Assembly: GCA_018715105.1 (NCBI GenBank)
Contig: DVMG01000261.1
Location: forward strand, 1 to 15,034
DNA length: 15,034 nt
Reading direction: 5' to 3'
DNA from: Candidatus Ventricola intestinavium
GTDB taxonomy: Bacteria; Bacillota; Clostridia; Christensenellales; Aristaeellaceae
Each line of letters starts with the position of its first letter. The stretch's first letter is position 1. The notes beneath the pieces were generated by a model, which had not been told where the DNA came from, did not search any database, and worked only from the letters and a program-made list of their open reading frames with translations. Below are positions 9,823 through 15,034 of the stretch, in pieces. The translations under genes were made by a program, and so were the position numbers.

Positions 9823-9843
9823 GAAGCGCCCGCTCAGGAAAGA

Positions 9844-9863
9844 ATGGGGAGCCGGCTCCCCAT
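9844..9863 (+). repeat. Perfect 20-bp palindrome after gyrA
   Basis: ATGGGGAGCC (9844-9853) is followed immediately by its exact reverse complement (9854-9863). The next bases extend it into competing pairings: CCCCATGGGG (9858-9867) and GGGGATTTCCCC (9864-9875). There is no T-tract, so it is not a normal intrinsic terminator. It lies 22 bases after the gyrA stop and may be a 3'-end stabiliser or a protein-binding site. Confidence 0.6.
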
Positions 9864-9934
9864 GGGGATTTCCCCCGAAGCGGCGCCGCATGCGGCCGGA
9901 CCGGATGAGAAGACGGAGGACAGAGAGCGTATAT

Positions 9935-9974
9935 GGAGGCTGTCAGGCCATGGAATGCACGCTTGGCAGCCTCC
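9935..9974 (+). other. Stem-loop in the leader upstream of the transporter gene
   Basis: GGAGGCTGTC (9935-9944) pairs with GGCAGCCTCC (9965-9974), ten pairs with one G-U, around a 20-base loop. It is followed by CTTTCT, which is too poor in T for a confident terminator. It could be a weak terminator for gyrA transcripts or an attenuator. Confidence 0.4.
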
Positions 9975-10217
9975 CTTTCTGCGCACAGGCCGTTCAGAAT
10001 CATCCGGCCGGCCCGGAGACATGCGTAAAGGCGAATAACGGCCGGGGAAGACGGAGGGCGGCTTTTTGCCCGCTCCCATAAAAAATAGCGGACGGCAGGA
10101 TGCGCCGGACAGACAAAGCGGATGACGGATAGAGATGGATGGAATGGAAGCATGAAAGAAAGTGGAGAAGGGCCGGCGCCCGCTGAACCGAGGCAGAAGA
10201 AGAGGAGAAGAATACCC

Positions 10218-11108
10218 ATGAAAAACAAGGCATGGCTGGTTGCGCTTGCCGTAATCGGAGTGAGCGTTTCCGGCCCGATGGTGAAGTGGTCTCTGGCGTG
10301 CGGCGCGTCGCCGGTGATGGTGGCGTTCGGCCGCATGCTGATCAGCGCCGCGATTTTGTTCATCCCCGCTCTGCACAGCGGTGAATTGATGGCCGTGCTG
10401 CGCGCGCCCAGGCGGCAGCTGCTTCTGGCCTGCGCGGCCGGGCTGCTGCTTGCCATGCACTATGCAAGCTGGATGACATCGATGAGCTATGCCTCCACGT
10501 TTGTCTCCACGGCCCTGGTGTGCACGCAGCCGCTGTTTGTGGCGGCGCTTTCCGGCGTGCTTTTGCATGAGCCGATCAAGCGGGAGGCTATTCCGGGGGC
10601 CGTGGTGGCGGTCATCGGTGCGGCGGCCATCGGGCTTTTATCCATGAACGGGGAGCACGGCAGCCTGGTCGGCGACATCCTGGCGCTTGTGGGCGCCATG
10701 TTCATCGCCGGGCACTGGCTTTGCGGCCGGGCGGCACGGCGGGATCTGCCAGCCATCGGCTACATGACGTTTGTGTATGGCGTCACGGCGCTGTGCCTGC
10801 TGGCAATGGCGCCGTTCACCGGAGGATTCGCGGTGACGATCCCGTCGCTGGGCGGCATTCTGGTGCTGGCGCTGGTGTGCACGCTGGGCGGTCATGCGCT
10901 GATGACCTATCTGCTGGGATTCGTCAGCGCGGATGTGGTTTCCTTTGCGCTGCTGGGGGAGCCGATCGGCGCGGCCGTTTGGGCGCTCGTGCTCTTTGGC
11001 GAGCAGGTGACGCTGCCGCTTCTGATCGGGGGCATCACGGTGATTGTGGGCCTTGCGATGTATACCTATGGCGAGATGCTTGCGGCAAGGCGCGAAGCCC
11101 GAAAGTGA
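10218..11108 (+). CDS. EamA/DMT-superfamily membrane transporter
   Basis: The 296-residue product is a polytopic membrane protein of the drug/metabolite transporter superfamily, with about ten hydrophobic segments arranged as two EamA repeats. Repeat one starts at the N terminus (WLVALAVIGVSVSGPMVKWS, then PVMVAFGRMLISAAILFIPAL) and repeat two after about residue 140 (GDILALVGAMFIAGHWLCG). The stretch VVSFALLGEPIGAAVWALVLFGEQ near the C terminus is the typical conserved EamA helix pair. Substrates of this family range from amino acids to nucleosides and cannot be told from sequence. I chose the ATG at 10218 because AGGAG (10203-10207) precedes it and the first helix follows at once. In-frame ATGs at 10122 and 10152 would add a polar Arg/Lys-rich stretch and have weak ribosome binding sites. 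It is monocistronic, with a strong terminator at 11155-11208. Confidence 0.85.
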   Translation: MKNKAWLVALAVIGVSVSGPMVKWSLACGASPVMVAFGRMLISAAILFIPALHSGELMAVLRAPRRQLLLACAAGLLLAMHYASWMTSMSYASTFVSTALVCTQPLFVAALSGVLLHEPIKREAIPGAVVAVIGAAAIGLLSMNGEHGSLVGDILALVGAMFIAGHWLCGRAARRDLPAIGYMTFVYGVTALCLLAMAPFTGGFAVTIPSLGGILVLALVCTLGGHALMTYLLGFVSADVVSFALLGEPIGAAVWALVLFGEQVTLPLLIGGITVIVGLAMYTYGEMLAARREARK

Positions 11109-11122
11109 CGGGGAGCGCGTGC

Positions 11123-11141
11123 GCGCAGGCGCGGCCTGCGC
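11123..11141 (+). other. Perfect GC hairpin after the transporter gene
   Basis: GCGCAGGC (11123-11130) pairs exactly with GCCTGCGC (11134-11141) across a three-base loop. It begins 15 bases after the transporter stop codon. It lacks a T-tract and probably protects the mRNA end or works with the terminator 14 bases further on. Confidence 0.5.
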
Positions 11142-11154
11142 AGCCATAAAGTGA

Positions 11155-11208
11155 AACGGGCGAAAACGGCGGAGGGCGGATTCTCTCTTGCGTTTTCCGC
11201 CCGTTTTT
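11155..11208 (+). terminator. Long intrinsic terminator after the transporter gene
   Basis: AACGGGCGAAAACG (11155-11168) pairs with CGTTTTCCGCCCGTT (11191-11205) with one bulged C, and the run ends in TTTTT (11204-11208). The loop is 22 bases. Because the ends of both arms are A- and T-rich it can work on both strands. Its right arm also contains the -35 box of the asnS promoter. Confidence 0.8.
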
Positions 11209-11216
11209 GCTATCAT
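11188..11216 (+). promoter_or_regulatory. Promoter of asnS, overlapping the upstream terminator
   Basis: TTGCGT (11188-11193) and TATCAT (11211-11216) are 17 bases apart, and TGC directly before the -10 makes it an extended -10 promoter. The expected start of transcription is near 11223, about 53 bases before asnS. I see no T-box elements in this short leader. Confidence 0.65.
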
Positions 11217-11275
11217 AGAGCGGTAAAGAAAGAACGAGGCGCGGGGGAAATGCCGCCCCGCGGAAAGAGGCCATT

Positions 11276-12649
11276 ATGGGAAACAGGGAAGTGCTTGATC
11301 TGCGCGACATCGCGGCGGATGAGCGTGCGTTTGAAGGGAAAACCGTGACCGTGCAGGGCTGGGTGCGCAATCACCGCAGGCAGAAGAGCATCGGGTTTAT
11401 GGAGTTTTTTGATGGAACCGTGCTCAGCCCGATGCAGATTGTATATGATGAAAGCGTTCAGGACTTTGCAGGGGTGCAGGCGATCCGCAACGGCGCGGCC
11501 ATCTCGGCAACGGGAAAGCTGGTGGCGGGCCGCGGCGGCGCGCTGGAAATGCAGGCGCAGGAAATCGGCCTGGAGGGGGACTGCACGGAGGATTATCCGC
11601 TTCAGCCCAAACGGCACACGCTGGAATTCCTGCGCGATATCGCCTATCTTCGTCCGCGCACGCGCCTGTTTCAGGCCGTGTTCCGCGTGCGCTCCATCGC
11701 GGCGCAGGCGATTCACAACTACTTTCAGTCCCGTGGATACGTTTATGTGCACACACCGCTGATTACGGCCAACGATGCGGAGGGAGCGGGCAACACATTC
11801 ACCGTTACCACAACGCCGCCCGGCAAGCCCTACAAGGCGGAAGAGGACTTTTTCGGCAGAAACACGGCGCTGGCCGTTACCGGTCAGCTGGAGGCGGAAA
11901 CCTATGCGCTGGCCTATAAGCGCGTATACACGTTTGGCCCCACGTTCCGCGCGGAGAATTCCAACACCAAAACGCATGCCGCGGAATTCTGGATGATCGA
12001 ACCGGAGGTCTGTTTCTGCGATCTGAAGGGCCTGATGGATTTGGAAGAGGATTTCCTCAAGTCGGTCGTGCGCGAGGTGCTTGACAAGGCGATGCCGGAA
12101 CTCACGTTCCTGCAGGGCTATGCCAAGAGCAACCTGATCAGCAAGTTGCAGGCGCTGACCACTTCGACCGTGGCCAGGGTGACGCATGCACAGGCCATTG
12201 ACATCCTTCAGAAGGCGCCCAGGGCGTTTGAACATCCGGCCGTGCAGGGGGAGGATCTCTTTAAGGAGCATGAAAAATACCTGACGGAGGAATACTTCGG
12301 CTCGCCGGTGTTCATTTATGACTGGCCGAAGGATATCAAGGCGTTTTACATGTATCAGAACGACGACGGGGAGACGGTTGCCGCCGTTGATCTGCTCGTG
12401 CCCGGCTCAGGGGAACTCATGGGCGGCAGCCAGCGCGAAACGCGTGCCGACCGCCTCAGCGCGCGTATGGCGCAGCTGGGCATCCACGAAAAGCAGATGG
12501 AGTGGTATGTCAACCTCCGCCGGTACGGCGGATGCACGCATTCGGGCTTTGGCATGGGCTTTGAGCGGCTGGTCATGTATCTGACGGATATGGAAAACAT
12601 CCGCGACGTGATTCCCTACCCGCGCACGCCGGGCAATTGTGATTTCTGA
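11276..12649 (+). CDS. asnS: Asparaginyl-tRNA synthetase
   Basis: This class IIb synthetase joins asparagine to tRNA-Asn using ATP in the cytoplasm. The 457 residues start with an OB-fold anticodon-binding domain (VTVQGWVRNHRRQKSIGFMEFFDG, about residues 23-110). The class II core follows, with motif 1 around AIHNYFQSRGYVYVHTPLI, motif 2 FRAENSNTKTHAAEFWMIEPE and motif 3 GFGMGFERLVMYLTDMENIRDVIPYPRTPG. The EFWMIEPE context and the NTFTV insertion before motif 2 mark it as AsnRS rather than AspRS or LysRS. A ribosome binding site AGAGG (11266-11270) lies five bases before the ATG. The stop overlaps the start of the next gene by one base (TGATG), so the two are translationally coupled. Its presence means tRNA-Asn can be charged directly, without needing the Asp-tRNA amidotransferase route. 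Confidence 0.97.
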   Translation: MGNREVLDLRDIAADERAFEGKTVTVQGWVRNHRRQKSIGFMEFFDGTVLSPMQIVYDESVQDFAGVQAIRNGAAISATGKLVAGRGGALEMQAQEIGLEGDCTEDYPLQPKRHTLEFLRDIAYLRPRTRLFQAVFRVRSIAAQAIHNYFQSRGYVYVHTPLITANDAEGAGNTFTVTTTPPGKPYKAEEDFFGRNTALAVTGQLEAETYALAYKRVYTFGPTFRAENSNTKTHAAEFWMIEPEVCFCDLKGLMDLEEDFLKSVVREVLDKAMPELTFLQGYAKSNLISKLQALTTSTVARVTHAQAIDILQKAPRAFEHPAVQGEDLFKEHEKYLTEEYFGSPVFIYDWPKDIKAFYMYQNDDGETVAAVDLLVPGSGELMGGSQRETRADRLSARMAQLGIHEKQMEWYVNLRRYGGCTHSGFGMGFERLVMYLTDMENIRDVIPYPRTPGNCDF

Positions 12650-13359
12650 TGGATGAGCGTTTTTCCCGCGCAGAGCCGATCTTTGGCGTGGAGGGGATGC
12701 GCCGCCTTGCCCAGGCGCATGTGGCGGTGTTTGGCGCCGGCGGCGTGGGAGGCCACTGTGTGCAGGCCTTGGCGCGCGCAGGCGTGGGAAGCCTCAGCGT
12801 GTTTGACGGGGATGTGGTGGCCCTGAGCAACATAAACCGCCAGGCCGTGGCCATGACCTCCACGCTGGGCAGGCCCAAGGTGGATGTGATCCGGGAGCAG
12901 GTATTGGATATCAATCCGCGGGCGCGCGTGATCGCCCGAAGGATGTTTTTCGCGCCCGAATGCGCGGAAGAAGTGGATTTTTCTGGCTATGACTATGTGG
13001 TGGATGCCATCGATACGGTCAGGGCGAAAGTAGAGCTGATCGTGCGCGCGCAGGCCGCCGGGGTGCCGGTCATCAGCGCGATGGGCGCCGGAAATAAGCT
13101 CGATCCCACCCGTTTTGAAGTGGCGGATCTTTATGACACGAGCGTTTGCCCGCTTTGCCGTGTGATGCGCGCTCAGCTGAAAAAGCGGGGGATCACGCGC
13201 CTGCGCGTGGTCTATTCCCGCGAGGAACCGCTGCGCGCCGTCGCGGATACGGACGGCGGCCGTCACGCGCCGGGAAGCGTGAGCTTTGTGCCGCCTGTTA
13301 TGGGGATGATTCTGGCCGGAGAAGTGGTCAAGGATTTGGCAAGGAGAGGAAGAGCGTAA
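12649..13359 (+). CDS. tcdA: tRNA threonylcarbamoyladenosine dehydratase (ThiF/E1-like)
   Basis: TcdA uses ATP to cyclise the threonylcarbamoyl group at A37 of ANN-decoding tRNAs to ct6A, which tightens decoding. The 236-residue product has the E1/ThiF Rossmann domain: glycine-rich GAGGVGG (29-35), FDGDVV with the ATP-ribose aspartates (53-55), NINRQ (61-65) and Lys77. The opening RFSRAEPIFG and the later block CPLCRVMRAQLKKRGI, then SFVPPVMGMILAGEVVKDL, fit TcdA/YgdL rather than MoeB or ThiF, as does the lack of a rhodanese domain. The pair Cys167/Cys170 sits where many homologues have a single Cys or none, so a bound metal is possible but unproven. It is shorter than E. coli TcdA (268 residues). 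Its place after asnS makes sense, since tRNA-Asn is an ANN-decoding substrate. Both ends overlap neighbours by one base. Confidence 0.88.
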   Translation: MDERFSRAEPIFGVEGMRRLAQAHVAVFGAGGVGGHCVQALARAGVGSLSVFDGDVVALSNINRQAVAMTSTLGRPKVDVIREQVLDINPRARVIARRMFFAPECAEEVDFSGYDYVVDAIDTVRAKVELIVRAQAAGVPVISAMGAGNKLDPTRFEVADLYDTSVCPLCRVMRAQLKKRGITRLRVVYSREEPLRAVADTDGGRHAPGSVSFVPPVMGMILAGEVVKDLARRGRA

Positions 13360-14237
13360 TGCAGGGAGATCGCAGATCCTATCAACGGGCGGCGGCCTGG
13401 GAGGATGCCGCTCAGCGTGAGGAGGTGGAGCTGTCCTTCAAGCGCTTTATCCTCAACCGGGCGATGGCCTTTGAGCGTGAGCCGATGGCGGATCTTTATC
13501 GTGTGGGCCTGCTGGCGCAGATGCTCGACCGGTATGACGCGCTGCGTGAGCAGGGGCTTTCCCGCGAGAATGCGCTGCGCCGCACGGAATATGAATTCCG
13601 GGATATCCCGGACCGCATGCGCGAACAGGGGTTTGATGAGGCGGCCTCACCGCACCGCACGGCCGCGGCCTCCCGCTGGCCGCAGCTGACGGAGGAGGAA
13701 GCGGCGCAGTATATCCGGGAGAGCAACGAATACTTCCATCATCAGGCCATTGGAACCGCGCTGTGCTCCGCCTGCGTGGCGCCGCTGATGGCGGCCATGG
13801 CGCTCTCCGATTTGTTTGGAGGATTCAGCGATACGTTTGGCATGCTCGGCATGGTGGGGCTGTTCGGGATGATCGGGCTGGGGATATACGCCATGACCAC
13901 GGCGGTCAAGCCCAAAAAGAAGGATCAGATCCGCAAGGGCCATTTCTCGCTGAGCAACCGCCTGCGCAGGAAGCTGGTCGATCTTCAGGAACTCACGGAG
14001 CAGAAAGCGCGCCGCCGCCGGGGAAAGGGCATGGCGCTGCTGGTCACCTGTGTGATGCCGATGTTCCTGGGCGTGGGGCTTGCCGGCTTGGGAGGGGGCA
14101 ATTTCTGGCCGCTTCTGGGCATGACGGGTCTGTTTCTGATGATCGGCGGCGGCGTGTATGAGCTCATGATGGGCGATGCGGAGAAGAAGGTTCTGCGCCG
14201 GCTGCTTGGCAAGGCGAAGGACGAGCAGGATTCGTAA
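13359..14237 (+). CDS. Unrecognised four-helix membrane protein with an internal duplication
   Basis: I do not recognise a named family. The 292-residue product has a cytoplasmic-looking N-terminal half (residues 1-128), rich in charged helices (LYRVGLLAQMLDRYDALREQ, RRTEYEFRDIPDRMREQGF) that faintly recall helical prefix domains of membrane proteins. Four hydrophobic segments follow at about 130-150, 160-182, 224-245 and 249-271, split by a basic loop (KPKKKDQIRKG, RRLRRK, ARRRRGKG). Segments 1-2 and 3-4 are clearly repeats of each other (LGM-GLF-MIG-G-Y). The positive loop suggests both halves have the same inside-outside sense. The start ATG at 13359 shares one base with the tcdA stop (TAATG), and the ribosome binding site AAGGAGAGG lies inside the tcdA coding end (13341-13349). 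It is probably co-expressed with asnS and tcdA; no functional link is evident. Confidence 0.85.
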   Translation: MQGDRRSYQRAAAWEDAAQREEVELSFKRFILNRAMAFEREPMADLYRVGLLAQMLDRYDALREQGLSRENALRRTEYEFRDIPDRMREQGFDEAASPHRTAAASRWPQLTEEEAAQYIRESNEYFHHQAIGTALCSACVAPLMAAMALSDLFGGFSDTFGMLGMVGLFGMIGLGIYAMTTAVKPKKKDQIRKGHFSLSNRLRRKLVDLQELTEQKARRRRGKGMALLVTCVMPMFLGVGLAGLGGGNFWPLLGMTGLFLMIGGGVYELMMGDAEKKVLRRLLGKAKDEQDS

Positions 14238-14271
14238 GGCGGTTTGTTCGGAAAAAAGGCTTCAAAAGAAG

Positions 14272-14305
14272 AAAGGGCACGGCTTTTTTCGTCCGTGTCC
14301 TTTTT
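14272..14305 (+). terminator. Shared terminator between converging genes
   Basis: AAAGGGCACGG (14272-14282) pairs with CCGTGTCCTTT (14293-14303), eleven pairs with one G-U, around a ten-base T-rich loop, and ends in TTTTT (14301-14305). On the minus strand the mirror hairpin is followed by TTTCTTCTTTTG, so it may also end the rhomboid-like transcript. Confidence 0.8.
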
Positions 14306-14366
14306 ATGAGCCTGAAAAACGCCTTCCGTTTTCTTGATGGCGTGCGCCGCGCGTGCGGGAAAGCGA

Positions 14367-15017
14367 TTATTTGCGCATGGTTTTGCGGAAATTTCTGCGC
14401 GTTTTCCAATAATGGGATTCCCGGCGGATGGTATTGAGGATGTCTCCGCCCAGAAAGAGGAACACGTTGGCCAGACAAAGCACGATGGTCACGCGCGTGG
14501 AAGCGCCGCCGACAATAAACTGATACAGATACAGCACCGCGTCCAGCGCAGCCAGATACTTCATCTTGACCGGCAGAATCATAAACAGGAGAACTTCCTC
14601 ATCCGGATACATCGCCGCATAGGCGAAAAACAGGGAAAGGTTGAGGAACGTGTTGCTGGCATAGCCGGTGATCAGCGCGGAGAGAACCGCCGCGATCATG
14701 CCGATCAGGTAATAGAGGTTAAATTTCACCTTGCCCCACCGGTTTTCAAGCCCCAGGCCAATCATATAGTAAAAATACAGGGCAAAGAGGATGAAGAGCG
14801 GCGAACTGCTCGGAGGAGCGAACACAAAGGTGACCAGCCGCCAGATCTGCCCGCGCAGAAGGCCCGACCGCGTGAGGGTGATCAGCGAATAGAGCCGGTA
14901 CCCCAACGTTGGCCAGATCCACATCAGAAGAAACACGATTCCCTGACCCAGCACGATGTATTTCATCAGATTGCCAATTGCATAGCGGCGCAGCCTGCGT
15001 TCAAGATTCAGATTCAT
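14367..15017 (-). CDS. Rhomboid-like membrane protein lacking the catalytic residues
   Basis: The minus-strand gene encodes a six-helix membrane protein of 216 residues with a rhomboid fold. It opens MNLNLERRLRRYAIGNLM and has the rhomboid loop-1 motif GQIWRLVTF (56-64), then LENRWG (90-95). Where active rhomboid proteases have GxSG the sequence reads ASNTFLNLSLFFAYA (120-134), and the last helix has CLANVFLFLGGD in place of the usual AH motif, so neither the serine nor the histidine is present. It therefore looks like a non-proteolytic rhomboid relative, possibly a membrane-protein chaperone like derlins; that role is inference. The C terminus is strongly basic (KTRRNFRKTMRK). I chose the ATG at 15015-15017, which fits the expected N terminus, though the ribosome site before it (GAAAAG) is weak. 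A TTG at 15030-15032 or a start beyond the edge is also possible. Confidence 0.82.
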   Translation of the reverse strand: MNLNLERRLRRYAIGNLMKYIVLGQGIVFLLMWIWPTLGYRLYSLITLTRSGLLRGQIWRLVTFVFAPPSSSPLFILFALYFYYMIGLGLENRWGKVKFNLYYLIGMIAAVLSALITGYASNTFLNLSLFFAYAAMYPDEEVLLFMILPVKMKYLAALDAVLYLYQFIVGGASTRVTIVLCLANVFLFLGGDILNTIRRESHYWKTRRNFRKTMRK

Positions 15018-15034
15018 GGGATTTCTTTTCAAAG

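Larger units (their letters stand above)
9823..10217 (+). other. Gene-free spacer and leader between gyrA and the transporter gene
   Basis: About 395 bases contain no gene I can support. The stretch holds a perfect 20-bp palindrome (9844-9863), a 10-bp stem-loop (9935-9974), a pairing of CCGGCC (10004-10009) with GGCCGG (10040-10045), and one AT-rich spot (10078-10087, CATAAAAAAT) that is the only promoter-like element and a weak one. Short open frames run through it, for example from the ATG at 9844, but their residue content is not protein-like. The fold density suggests a structured RNA leader or a degraded region, but I cannot name a riboswitch class. Confidence 0.5.

Noticed and set aside
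9935..9980. Stem-loop read as the gyrA intrinsic terminator
   Set aside because: The sequence after the stem is CTTTCTGCGC, which is too poor in T; it is kept only as an unexplained stem-loop.
9844..10038. 64-codon open frame after gyrA starting inside the palindrome, with AGGAAAG just before its ATG
   Set aside because: The start is buried in a strong hairpin and the product has no recognisable fold or hydrophobic pattern, so the ribosome-site match looks accidental.
13146..13358. N-terminal extension of the four-helix membrane protein into tcdA
   Set aside because: It would overlap 71 codons of a well-supported gene; the ATG at 13359 with AAGGAGAGG and one-base overlap explains the start.

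Overview
The window is a stretch of bacterial chromosome, rich in G+C and densely coded. It most likely comes from an anaerobic member of the Bacillota, probably a gut-type Clostridia lineage. The evidence is an oxygen-sensitive class III ribonucleotide reductase with its activase and an NrdR box, a RemB-like small protein directly before gyrB (an arrangement known from Bacillus and relatives), strong AGGAGG-type ribosome binding sites, and a Firmicute-type rhomboid-like protein. The lineage is inferred from context; there is no rRNA or similar marker here.

Layout. 1-562: the 3' end of an unrecognised gene, closed by an intrinsic terminator (634-663). 690-3661: a textbook sigma-A promoter (TTGACA, 17 bp, TATCAT), a near-consensus NrdR box just downstream, then nrdD and nrdG, which make deoxyribonucleotides without oxygen. 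3770-4624: an exported S49 (SppA-like) serine peptidase, ended by a terminator at 4709-4738. 4785-9822: an extended -10 promoter drives remB-gyrB-gyrA, so both gyrase subunits are made from one unit; no recF or dnaN precedes it within the window. 9823-10217: a gene-free leader or spacer of about 395 bases with a perfect palindrome and a long stem-loop. 10218-11108: an EamA/DMT-type membrane transporter with a strong terminator. 11188-14237: a promoter overlapping that terminator drives asnS, then tcdA and a four-helix membrane protein. The last three genes overlap by single bases at each junction (TGATG, TAATG), so they are probably translationally coupled. A hairpin at 14272-14305 separates this unit from a converging rhomboid-like gene that runs to the right edge on the minus strand.

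Most of the window is housekeeping: DNA precursor supply, DNA supercoiling, and tRNA charging and modification. I do not see an undescribed multi-gene system. The best observations are at residue level. GyrA carries Phe and Gly at the two positions (Ser83 and Asp87 in E. coli) that hold the fluoroquinolone water-metal bridge. GyrB carries Gln at the coumarin-contact arginine (Arg136 in E. coli). The rhomboid-fold protein lacks the catalytic serine motif and histidine, and the four-helix membrane protein shows a clear internal duplication.
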